NCBI RefSeq assembly: GCF_015355785.1 | Contig: NZ_JADKYW010000006.1 | Span: forward strand, 454,936-518,935 | From: Arthrobacter gandavensis | GTDB lineage: Bacteria; Actinomycetota; Actinomycetes; Actinomycetales; Micrococcaceae | Reading direction: 5' to 3' | DNA length: 64,000 nucleotides | Part shown: in pieces, positions 55,956 through 64,000 of the stretch | How positions within the stretch are numbered: position 1 is the first letter of the stretch | How the letters are laid out: each line of letters begins with the position of its first letter | Notes under the pieces: model-generated | What the model was told of the DNA's origin: nothing | What the model saw: the letters and a program-made list of their open reading frames with translations, nothing else | Databases searched by the model: none | Position numbers and translations under genes: made by a program

Positions 55956-56975
55956 TTACCGCCCGGAGGCAGCCAGTGCTATGACGGTAACCGCGCGCTC
56001 CACTGCGTACACCGGATCACGGCCTGCGCCCTTGACCTGCGCGTCCGCTTCAGCGAGAACCTGCACGGCTTTCACCAGCGATTCAGCGGAGAAGCGCTGC
56101 GCGTCGCGCCGCGCCTGGTCGACCTGCCAGGGAGCCATCCCCAGGTCCTTGGCCAGTGACGCGGAAGAACCCCGGAGATCGGCAACCCTGGCCACGCCCC
56201 GCACCTTCATGGCCAGCGCTGCCACCAGGGGAACGGGGTCAACCCCCGTAGCAAGGGCGTGCCGCAGCATTGACAGCGCCGCTCCGGCGCGGCCTGCCAG
56301 AGCCGCGTCGGCTACCTTGAAAGCCGTGGCTTCGACCCGTCCGCCGTAGTATTTTTCGACAGTTTCTTCGGTGACTTCCCCGGAGGTGTCGTTCATCAGC
56401 TGCTGGCAGGCCGACGCAAGTTCAGCCAGGCTGGAACCGACCGCACTGACCAGGGCACGGACCGCTCCGCCGTCGATCCGGCGCCTGGCCGCCTTGAACT
56501 CCTGGGACACGAAATCGGCTTTGTCGGCATCCTTCTTGAACGGCTGGCAGTCCACCACCGGGGCCTTGGCGGCTTTGACGGCGTCCAGCAGTTTCTTTCC
56601 CCGGTTTCCGCCGGAATGGTGCAGGACCAGAACCGTGTCCGGAGCAGGGTCAGAAAGGTAGGCCAAGGTGTCGTTCAGGAACTCTTCGCTCATGTGCGCC
56701 AGGTTGGCAGCCTCGATCAGCTTGGCCTCGCCGAACAGCGACGGGCTGGCGATCAGCGTCAGTTCACCGGCAGTATAGGCAGCGGCGTCGATCCGGATAA
56801 CTTCGGTATCCGGAGCCTGGCTGCGCTGCTGCAGCCGGATGTTCTCCATCGCCCGTCCGGCGAGGTATTCCTCCGGCCCCGTCAACAGCACCACGGGGGC
56901 GGGCACTGCCTGCCGCCAGGAAACAGTCCCTGCCGCCGGCTTGGCGGAAGATTTCTTGGGCACGGCCGGATTCAC
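55956..56975 (-). CDS. holA: DNA polymerase III subunit delta
   Basis: A 339-residue clamp-loader subunit: an N-terminal region with VVLLTGPEEYLAGRAMENI, a RecA-like domain I and a three-helix collar (LRHALATGVDPVPLVAALAMKVRGVARV, APWQVDQARRDAQRF). It opens the beta clamp with tau/delta-prime. The GTG at 56975 was chosen (AGGAG about 10 nt upstream); a TTG at 57011 in the same frame has its purine tract too close. It converges with rpsT. Confidence 0.92.
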   Translation of the reverse strand: MNPAVPKKSSAKPAAGTVSWRQAVPAPVVLLTGPEEYLAGRAMENIRLQQRSQAPDTEVIRIDAAAYTAGELTLIASPSLFGEAKLIEAANLAHMSEEFLNDTLAYLSDPAPDTVLVLHHSGGNRGKKLLDAVKAAKAPVVDCQPFKKDADKADFVSQEFKAARRRIDGGAVRALVSAVGSSLAELASACQQLMNDTSGEVTEETVEKYYGGRVEATAFKVADAALAGRAGAALSMLRHALATGVDPVPLVAALAMKVRGVARVADLRGSSASLAKDLGMAPWQVDQARRDAQRFSAESLVKAVQVLAEADAQVKGAGRDPVYAVERAVTVIALAASGR

Positions 56976-57215
56976 GGATGCACTGCTCCTGGGAAGATGG
57001 ACGGGGATCAATCACCCCCAACATTGCCACGGTGGACCCCGCCCGCCAACTTCCGCCGCCGTCGTTTTTGCCACACCGGACGGATGGCCGCCGCACCGTC
57101 CCAGCGGGATCGACCACACCTGGAGGAACCACCGGCGACGGCGGCAGCCCAGTTTGTGTGCATCGGCGGGTGCCGCTAATGTTGCGGAGGCATACGCCTA
57201 GAGGAGAGTGATTTC

Positions 57216-58526
57216 GTGGCCGCAGACGAGGGAACATCCTCCCGGCGCAAGCCCTCCCGCAGGCAGCCGCCTGCAGTTGTAGCGCGTGCCGCCGTGAGCG
57301 CGGCGCTGGAGCAGGGCTATGACCGCGTGACGGTCGAAATGATCTGCTCCCTGGCTGATATTTCCCGCAGCACGTTCTTCAACCACTTCCCTTCCCGGGA
57401 CGCAGCGATCATCGGCAAGCCCCTGACCGTGCCCGGCCCGGAGGTAACCCACCCGATTCTCTCGCAGTATCCGGAGGACCTGGTGCGGGGACTGCTGGAA
57501 ATGCAGGTTCCGGGCCTCGCCCACCGGACGGCCGATGCCGACGTCCTGCGGGACCGCACCCGGCTCATCACCGAACAGCCCGCCGCCATGAGCCAGTATT
57601 CAACCGGGCTCATCTCGGTGCAGAACAACCTCAGTGATGCCGTTGAGGGCTGGCTTCGTGCCAATCCGCAGCATGCCCGGCTCCCCGGCAAGCCCCGCAC
57701 CGAAGCGGTCCTTGCGGTTACCTCGGGCTATGCCGCACTGTTCGCGGCCTCGCAGTGGTGGAGCATTCCGCTGCGGGACCTGCCTGAGCCGCTGGCCGCC
57801 TGCCTGGCCGCTGCCGATGCCCTGCGGAACGTGGTTGGCGTGAACGATCCCTCCCTCGGAGAGAGCGTTCCCTGCGTACCGAAGCCCAAACCCGCCGACG
57901 ATTCCGCCCGCCCGCCCGGGCTGCGGGAACGCAAGCGGCGGGACACCGAGAAACGCATTGAACTGGCCGCGGTCCGGGGCGCCCTGGAACGCGGGTTTGA
58001 AGCCGTCACGGTAGACGAGATCTGCGAAAAAGCAGTGATTTCCCGGAGCACGTTCTTCAACTACTTCCCTTCCCGGGATGCGGCGATCGTTGGCCGGCCA
58101 ATGAACGTACTGCCGCAGGAAGCCGCCAATGAAGTTCTCTCCCGGCATGGCCGGGACTCCGCTGCAGGTGCCATTGCGCTGATCTTTGGTTCGCTTCGGC
58201 CCGCCGACCCGGAAGTGGCCAAACTGCGGGCAGAGCTGTCACGCAGGCAGCCCGCCGCACGGGATGCCGGAACCACCACACTGGTGGATGCCGGCACGAG
58301 GATCATGGCGACGATTCGGGACTGGCTCTCCGCCAACCCGCAGTACTCAAGCATCGACGCCGACCCGGCCTATGAAGCCTCACTCGCCGCAAATGCTGCC
58401 TACGCCGCGGTTTCCGTCATGGCGGACGGGTGGCTGGGCGCTGCTGCCGATGTTCAGGCCAGCGCTAAGGAATTCACCGTGGCCATGGCTGACCTGCGGA
58501 CGGTCCTTTCCAGTCCCGCCGCCTGA
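57216..58526 (+). CDS. Tandem TetR-type regulator: two TetR modules in one chain
   Basis: A 436-residue protein made of two complete TetR-like units. Unit 1 has an HTH at about 22-66 and a ligand-type helical domain to ~210; a Pro-rich linker (about 211-240) leads to unit 2 with an HTH at about 245-292 and another helical domain. Both recognition helices share SRSTFFN(H/Y)FPSRDAAI. At DNA level 57360-57421 and 58038-58099 agree at 54 of 62 positions, so the halves arose by duplication. Typical TetR proteins are ~200 residues. GAGGAGAG precedes the GTG. It is divergent from holA; no obvious target gene. Confidence 0.85.
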   Translation: MAADEGTSSRRKPSRRQPPAVVARAAVSAALEQGYDRVTVEMICSLADISRSTFFNHFPSRDAAIIGKPLTVPGPEVTHPILSQYPEDLVRGLLEMQVPGLAHRTADADVLRDRTRLITEQPAAMSQYSTGLISVQNNLSDAVEGWLRANPQHARLPGKPRTEAVLAVTSGYAALFAASQWWSIPLRDLPEPLAACLAAADALRNVVGVNDPSLGESVPCVPKPKPADDSARPPGLRERKRRDTEKRIELAAVRGALERGFEAVTVDEICEKAVISRSTFFNYFPSRDAAIVGRPMNVLPQEAANEVLSRHGRDSAAGAIALIFGSLRPADPEVAKLRAELSRRQPAARDAGTTTLVDAGTRIMATIRDWLSANPQYSSIDADPAYEASLAANAAYAAVSVMADGWLGAAADVQASAKEFTVAMADLRTVLSSPAA

Positions 58527-58568
58527 GCGGGCCGGCGGGTTCTGCCGCCGTCCTGGCTCCACCGTAGG

Positions 58569-61249
58569 TCAAGATCCGGCACCCAGCCCGCTGACCAGCA
58601 GTCTGCCGTCCTCAAGGTGCAGGAAGAAACTGCCCAGCTGATCCGTGCGGGCTATTTGCGATCCGGCCAGCTCAAGGTTTTTCAGCGTTTCAGGTGCAGG
58701 ATGGCCGTAGGTGTTCTCCTTCCCCACTGAGATGAGTGCCAGCGGCGGCCGGAGCTCGGCCGGTAAAACCCCGCCGGAATTGCGTGCGCCGTGGTGCGCC
58801 ACCTTGAGTACGTGCACGGTTCCAGCCCGAAGTTCCGGACTGGACCGCAGCATCTGCCGCGCCGCGTCTTCTTCCAGGTCACCGGTGAAGAGCAGGTTTA
58901 TGCCGGCGGTCCTGACGAGCAGGACGGCGCTGGCATCATTTTCGGTCAGTCCGGCCGGGGTTCCGTTGCCGGTTGCCCCTGGAGCAGCTTCGGCAGGCGG
59001 CCAGAGGACGTCCCACCGCACTCCCCCGTGCTCGCCGTACCCGCCCTTCGCCAGGCGCCGGGGAAGGATGCCGAGCCGGTCGGCGAGGTCCGTGATTTCA
59101 GCCGGCAGGCCGGCTTCTGCAGATGAGTATGCCAGCGATTCCACCACCCTGCCGTCGTCGGCCGCAGCCGCCCCGGCGTAGTGGTCCGCATGGGCATGCG
59201 TGATCACGAGCAGTCGACGGTCTGGATACCCAGCCGGTCCAGACAGGCATCCAGTGCCGGAGGGTCCGGCCCGGCGTCGATCACGATTGCCGATTCCGGT
59301 CCCGTCCGTACTGCCAGTGCGTCGCCCTGGCCTACGTCGCAAGCCGCGGCTATCCACTCCCGGGTTGCCGTTTCCGGCTGAAAGAGACGGACGGCCGCGG
59401 CCGCCAGGGCCGCGGCTAGTATTGCCCCGGCCAGCACCACCCCGAACCGGACAGCCGGCCGGGACTCCCGGAGCCTGATGTTCCTTCGGGCGCCGGAAGT
59501 CCCGGAGAACATGGCGTTTGGACGCCCCTTGCGGCCGCCGAGTGTGGCATTGGGCCCGGGGTCCTGCCGGTCGCGCCCGAGCCGCATCACGCCGAGCGTC
59601 AGCAGAGCTGCCGCGCCCGCCATGGCGGCGGCACCGGCGGGACCGGGTAACCATGGCAGCAATGCGCCGGGGGCTCCGGCAAAGAACCGGGCGACTCCTG
59701 CGACCCATCCGGCACCCATGCCGGCGGAGAGCAGCAACGGAATGTCCAGCGGAGGTGCCGCGTGTCCAAGCAGGACCGCTGCCATGCCGGCGATCGTGAC
59801 AAACGGAACGGCGGGCGCCGCGGCTATGTTGGCCGGCAGGGAGTAGGCGGGCAGGTTCGGCTGTAGCAGGATGAGCACCGGCGAACAGGCAACCTGCGCC
59901 GCCAGGGGAACGGCGGTGAGGACGGCCAGCGGCTGCGGGACGATGCGTCCCAGGCCTGCAGTCAGCCGCGGCCCCAGGAAGATCAGTCCAGCCGTCGCCG
60001 ACACCGAGAGAATGAAGGCGTAGCTGCCGCTGAGCCAGGGATCCGCTACGAGAAGAATCACCGCGCACAGGCACAGCAGGGCGGCAGGAACCTTACCCCG
60101 TCCCGTCAGCACGGCGGCCGTTCCAATCGACCCCATGACGGCAGCCCGCAGCACGCTGGCATCGGGCCGGACCACCAGCACAAATCCGGCCAGTATCACG
60201 ACGGCCGCCGCAGCCGCGGCGCTTCTGGGAAGCCGGAGAAGCCTCGAAACAAGAAATACGAAGGCCAGCAGGTAACTGCAGTTGGCGCCGGACACCGCGG
60301 TCAGGTGTGTGAGCCCCGTATCCTGCATCGCCGTCGTAAGGTCTTCCGGCGCAGCCGCCCTGTCCCCCAGGACCATGCCGGGCAGCAGTCCGGCCGCATC
60401 CCTGTTCCCGATGATCTGGGCACGGCTGGCGAAACCGGTCCGGAGGTCGGTGGCAAGGGCCAGGAGCCCGCCGGCGGATTGGACCACAGGCATTCGGGAG
60501 ACACGAAGCACCGCGGCCGTGCGGTCTCCAGGGGCGGAGGCGCTGAGGGTCCCCGCTGTGCTGAACCTGTCCCCCAGATGGATACCGGCGTAGGCCTCGC
60601 CGCCGATGACCAGGACCGGCAGCCTGGCCGTTGAACGTTCACCGGCGAGGGTGAAGCTCTTCAGCTCTGCCTCCACGAGGTACCGTGCCTTGCCGCTGAA
60701 CCGGTCCGGAGCGGCCGGGCGGGCGTCGCTGCCGGCCACCAGCTCGCCCGTGATTGAGGCTCCGGAAGCGACAGCCGTTCCGGCGGAACCGGCGTGCCGC
60801 GAAAGAACCGCTGTGCCCGCCGAGCTGGCCACCAGGGCCAGCACGGCCAGGGGAGCCAGCACAGCCGCCGCCGCGCTCCCAAGCCGTGATGGTCTCTTCC
60901 ACGGGGACGCCAGGAGCAGGACCAGGAGCAGTACGCTTCCAGCGGCAGCGGCCAACAGGGTGACCGGACCGGGCAGCCGCACTGCAACGGCAGCAGTGGC
61001 CCAGGCGCAGGCAGCGACCGGAACCAGCCGCAGTTCTGTTTGCGGCCTGACGGCCGTGCGGGCCGTCCGGCGATCTACCCTGGGGCGGCTTCCCGCACGT
61101 CTTGCTGCGACCCTGACGGCCACCGACCCGGGCGGCCTCCCGACCGGTTTCCCAGCCGCCGTCCCCGCCTGCGTTCCAGCGGCATATTCGGCTGTTCCGC
61201 CGGTGACGGCGGCTGTCGTGTAACGCGCCCACCGGCTTTTACGGCCCAT
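58569..61249 (-). pseudogene. comEC: ComEC/Rec2 DNA-uptake channel protein, interrupted by a frameshift
   Basis: Reading from ATG 61249, 679 codons cover the N-terminal DUF4131 region and the polytopic Competence domain (LTAVSGANCSYLLAFVFLV, then ~8 helices) and enter the metallo-beta-lactamase domain (CDVGQGDALAVR), but the frame stops at 59204. The rest of that domain, HAHADHYAG, FTGDLEEDAA and VAHHGARNSG, continues in the -1 frame from 59213 to 58569. Restoring one G near 59213 (plus strand) would give an 893-residue protein. No slippery heptamer is present, so a mutation or sequencing error is likelier than programmed shifting. Confidence 0.85.
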
Positions 61250-61342
61250 GGACCTGTTGCCAGTCGCGGAAGGGGCAGCGTCGGGGCCGGCCGTGGAGGA
61301 AGGTCGCCGTAAAGCGGTGTACCGGTCTCACACCCACCGTAG

Positions 61343-62365
61343 TCACACTGCTACCAGCGGCAGGAGGGCAGCCAGCATTGCTTCCCCAATCCCAGGCACG
61401 GCGTCCAAGTCCTCCGGCTGCTGGAAGGGACCATGCTCGGTACGCCAGGCGATGATTCTGGCCGCCAGCACGGGACCCACCCGAGGCAGGGTCTGCAGTT
61501 CGGACTCACCGGCGGTATTCAGGTTCACCGCAGGGCTCCCGCCACCGGTTCCCGGGCCCGCAGGTCCCGCCGACGGCATTTGCCCTGCGGCGCCCGTCGG
61601 TGCCGCGGGCACAGCCGCGTCCCCTTTCGCCGGGATCACCACCATGGATCCGTCCGTCATCGGCGCAGCGAGATTCACCCGGGTAAGGTCTGCGTCACCG
61701 GTGGCCCCGCCGGCTGCTGATACCGCGTCGGCCACACGGCCGTCCAACGGGACACGGACGAGTCCAGGTGTGGCGACGGCACCGGCAACGTGCACCACCA
61801 GCTCGTCACCGGCAGGTACCGGTGACAGTCCGCGCGCCGTGTCCGGTTCGGCCGGTTCGCGGATGTCCGCGCCGGGTCCTTCCGCCGCCGCGGACCCTCC
61901 GTCACCCGGATGCCGGGGCCCGCCTGTGGAGCGTTCGCCGGCGGTTTCCCCGGTTCCCTGACCGGCGCCAAGGTCCACTGCCAGCACGGCCTCGCGGTCG
62001 CGCAGGAGCGGCACGGCCGCGGCAGCCGCAAGCATCAGGCAGGCCGCAAGGATTCCGGCACGCAGCGGGAAGCGCCACCGCCGCCGGCCGCCGCCCAGGA
62101 CTTCCGGTTGCGGGCCAGCCGCGAAGCCGTCGCCGCCAGGACCGGTTTTTGCATTCGGGGAATCGGCATCGATGCCCTCCCGAGAGGGAATCACCCACGC
62201 GTCGCCGTCGCCGGCAGCAGAGGGGTCTCCCCCGTGCAGCCCGGGTCCGGGCCACGGATCGCCGTCTTTCTGGCCGGTTTTCGCCTGCCCGGCGGCCCGA
62301 CGCCGCGCGGCAAGCCGGGAAGGCAGCGTGTCAGGCGGTTCTGTATCCCAGCGGTGGTTGGCCAT
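61343..62365 (-). CDS. comEA: ComEA-type helix-hairpin-helix DNA-binding protein
   Basis: A 340-residue competence protein. A ~100-residue polar N-terminal part precedes one membrane helix (about 103-122, AGILAACLMLAAAAAVPLL). The outside portion has a Gly/Pro/Glu linker, an SLBB domain (about 185-235, VVHVAGAVATPGLVRVPLDGRVADAV) and two C-terminal HhH motifs (VNLNTAGESELQTLPRVGPVLAARI and DLDAVPGIGEAMLAAL in segments) that bind incoming DNA. A -10 box TAGGCT lies 7 nt before the ATG. It is upstream of comEC by 93 nt. Confidence 0.88.
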   Translation of the reverse strand: MANHRWDTEPPDTLPSRLAARRRAAGQAKTGQKDGDPWPGPGLHGGDPSAAGDGDAWVIPSREGIDADSPNAKTGPGGDGFAAGPQPEVLGGGRRRWRFPLRAGILAACLMLAAAAAVPLLRDREAVLAVDLGAGQGTGETAGERSTGGPRHPGDGGSAAAEGPGADIREPAEPDTARGLSPVPAGDELVVHVAGAVATPGLVRVPLDGRVADAVSAAGGATGDADLTRVNLAAPMTDGSMVVIPAKGDAAVPAAPTGAAGQMPSAGPAGPGTGGGSPAVNLNTAGESELQTLPRVGPVLAARIIAWRTEHGPFQQPEDLDAVPGIGEAMLAALLPLVAV

Positions 62366-62372
62366 GGCGGGC

Positions 62373-62378
62373 AGCCTA
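62373..62378 (-). promoter_or_regulatory. -10 box for comEA (leaderless)
   Basis: TAGGCT on the minus strand, 7 nt before the ATG at 62365. It gives comEA-comEC a promoter separate from leuS-degV. Confidence 0.55.
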
Positions 62379-62469
62379 CGGGCCGGAAGGAACCACGCAG
62401 TTTCGCACGCAGGGCGTTGTGAACCGGCCCGCCATCCGGACGGTGCTGTGCAGGAGGACTGGACCGGGG

Positions 62470-63603
62470 TTAGTCAATATCCCCGTCGGGATCCGCTGGA
62501 CGATGTGCGGGCTGGTCCCCGATACCCGACCCCTCGGCGGCCCTGCCTCCGGCTCCCGCCGGGCCGGCCGCCCGGATCTTGCCTGCTGCGCCGGCACCCC
62601 TGACCCTGCCTGCAGCGCCGGATGGCTGCACGTCAGGGACACCGGCCTCAGCACCGGATGCCGGCCCAGCCGGCGTACTGGGCGCAACGGCCACCGCGAG
62701 CACGCCCAGGCCGGCATGTGCGGCAAGCACTGCGGGCAGCGGACAGAGTATGACATCAGCTTCGGGCGCGTCATGGACCACCGCCGCAGCCAGACGTTCA
62801 GCTTCAGCTTCGTTGCCGAAATGGTGGACCGCCACGCGTACCGGACCGGGCCGCCGGGCCAGTTCTTCCCGGCAGAGCTCCTGCAGCCTGGCAAGGGCTC
62901 TCGGGGCGGTTCGTACGCGTTCGAGCGGCACCACCAGCCCGTCCCGGATGGCCAGGATGGGCTTGACGGCAAACAGCGTCCCCAGCCAGCCGGCGGCAGC
63001 CCCGATCCGTCCGCCGCGGCGCAGCTGGTCGAGACTGGGCACGTAGAAGAGGATGTGGGCAGCATCGGCACTGGCACGGGCGGCAGCAACGACGTCGTCC
63101 ACTCCTGCTCCGCCCAGTGCCGCCCGTGCGGCCGCCTGCACCGCATACCCCAGCCCCATCGCGACCGAGGCGGTGTCCACCACCTGCACGGGAAGTGCGG
63201 CGGACCGGGCCGCGAGCCGGGCCGAGTCAACGGTGCCGGACAGCTTGGACGAAAGGTGCACCGAGACCACCGCTTCAAAACCGGCTGCAGCGAGCTCGGC
63301 GTAGACGGCCTCGAACGCTCCCGGAGACGGCCGCGAGGTGCGGACCTCCCTACCCTGGGCAAGGGCCAGCGCGAGGGCACCAATCATCTTGTCGGTGCCC
63401 TCGCCGTAGATCTGGTCCCCGATCATCACGGGCATTGAAACGACCCGCACCAGCGACGCAAGCGCAGGCGTCTCTGCCCACTGCTCGGGCAGCGAGCAGG
63501 ATGAGTCGGTAACTACGGCGACGCGCGGACGGGACGCTGGCCCACTGCCCCCGGTTTCCCGGGAACGGAACCACCGTCCGCGCAGCGCCGCCCAGTCCAT
63601 CAT
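62470..63603 (-). CDS. DegV family fatty-acid-binding protein
   Basis: A 377-residue protein. The DegV fold occupies about residues 25-295: VAVVTDSSCSLP, SRPSPGAFEAVY, HLSSKLSGTVDSARLA (Ser binding the fatty-acid carboxylate) and FAVKPILAIRDGLVVPLERVRT. DegV/FakB proteins hold fatty acids for phosphorylation by FakA. The last ~75 residues are an unusual Ala/Gly/Pro-rich tail, probably disordered. It begins two nucleotides after the leuS stop, so it is cotranscribed with leuS. Confidence 0.88.
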   Translation of the reverse strand: MMDWAALRGRWFRSRETGGSGPASRPRVAVVTDSSCSLPEQWAETPALASLVRVVSMPVMIGDQIYGEGTDKMIGALALALAQGREVRTSRPSPGAFEAVYAELAAAGFEAVVSVHLSSKLSGTVDSARLAARSAALPVQVVDTASVAMGLGYAVQAAARAALGGAGVDDVVAAARASADAAHILFYVPSLDQLRRGGRIGAAAGWLGTLFAVKPILAIRDGLVVPLERVRTAPRALARLQELCREELARRPGPVRVAVHHFGNEAEAERLAAAVVHDAPEADVILCPLPAVLAAHAGLGVLAVAVAPSTPAGPASGAEAGVPDVQPSGAAGRVRGAGAAGKIRAAGPAGAGGRAAEGSGIGDQPAHRPADPDGDID

Positions 63604-63605
63604 GG

Positions 63606-64000
63606 CTAGGCGGGCACGATGTTCACGAGCTTGGGTGCCTTCACGATGACGGTGCGGATGCCGGCGCCGTCGAGCGTCTTCTGCACCTGCTCCGAGGCCA
63701 GTGCCAGCTCACGCAGAGCGTCCTCCGTGATGTCCGCCGGCACTTCCAGGCGGTCACGGACCTTGCCCTTGACCTGAACGATCGCGGTGACCGTGTCCTG
63801 CACCAGCAGGGACTCGTCAACCGCCGGCCAACCCGCGTTGGCGACCGATGCCGGGTGGCCCAGCGCGTTCCAGAGATCTTCGGCCGTGTACGGCGCGAAA
63901 AGGCTCAGGATGACTGCAACGCTTTCGGCTGCTTCGCGGACCGCCGGGTCGGCTGCACCGGCGCCGGAGTCGATGGTCTTGCGGGTGGCGTTAACCAGCT
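63606..64000 (-). CDS. leuS: Leucine-tRNA ligase, C-terminal part (runs off the right edge)
   Basis: The 131 visible codons are the end of LeuRS: an anticodon-binding helical part ([24 protein letters not shown]) and the C-terminal domain ([19 protein letters not shown] ... [14 protein letters not shown]). The C-terminal domain contacts the tRNA corner. The catalytic HIGH and KMSKS motifs lie outside the window. Confidence 0.95.
   Translation of the reverse strand, partial: LVNATRKTIDSGAGAADPAVREAAESVAVILSLFAPYTAEDLWNALGHPASVANAGWPAVDESLLVQDTVTAIVQVKGKVRDRLEVPADITEDALRELALASEQVQKTLDGAGIRTVIVKAPKLVNIVPA

Noticed and set aside
59204-59225. Programmed -1 frameshift in comEC
   Set aside because: The junction GTC GAC TGC has no X-XXY-YYZ slippery heptamer, and I saw no downstream pseudoknot-like stem at the right distance.

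Overview
The window looks like a chromosomal segment of a high-GC Gram-positive bacterium of the Micrococcaceae, most like Arthrobacter. The evidence is actinobacterial marker genes (RbpA, Ppm1-type mannosyltransferase, DUF3043, DUF3054, DUF3097, DUF4193), the menaquinol-type bcc-aa3 respiratory gene set (qcrCAB, ctaC/D/E/F), frequent GTG/TTG starts, and many TANNNT -10 boxes lying 6-8 nt before start codons, as in leaderless actinobacterial transcription. I see no prophage, insertion sequence, CRISPR array, rRNA or tRNA.

Layout. 1-10 kb: an amidohydrolase, a structured intergenic region with its own strong promoter (candidate non-coding RNA), ppm1, rbpA, an SPFH/NfeD pair, an RlmA-like methyltransferase, an S9 peptidase, def, a SOUL protein and a DUF4193 protein. 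10.06-10.77 kb: a gene-free region containing a 28-bp sequence with XerC box, 6-bp centre and XerD box, almost certainly the chromosome dimer resolution site dif, so the window spans the replication terminus. 11-22 kb: accessory genes, including an SDR, an esterase, a two-gene synthase/lipoprotein unit, a UBP-type zinc finger, a YbhN-like flippase, and an FtsX-type ABC exporter with its TetR regulator and operator. 22-31 kb: the respiratory genes in two convergent blocks, ctaE-qcrCAB (+) and ctaCDF (-), separated by an unrecognised gene and a HutC-type GntR regulator. 31-46 kb: erpA, an M20 peptidase, pyrD, uppS, recO, leuA (with a Leu-codon leader peptide), an LCP ligase, and the era-CBS-ybeY-phoH cluster. 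46-64 kb: rsmE-dnaJ-hrcA with a CIRCE operator, hemW-lepA, a PemK-like toxin, rpsT, holA, a protein with two TetR modules in one chain, a frameshifted comEC, comEA, degV and the 3' end of leuS.

Right of dif, the housekeeping genes (lepA, era, holA, leuS, recO, uppS, hrcA-dnaJ) are all on the minus strand, the leading-strand direction for a fork moving left toward dif. The most notable items are dif with nearby degenerate Xer half-sites, the candidate structured RNA, the leuA leader peptide, the tandem TetR protein, the comEC frameshift and the unknown gene/GntR pair. No clearly new multi-gene system is evident; most of the window is conserved core genome.
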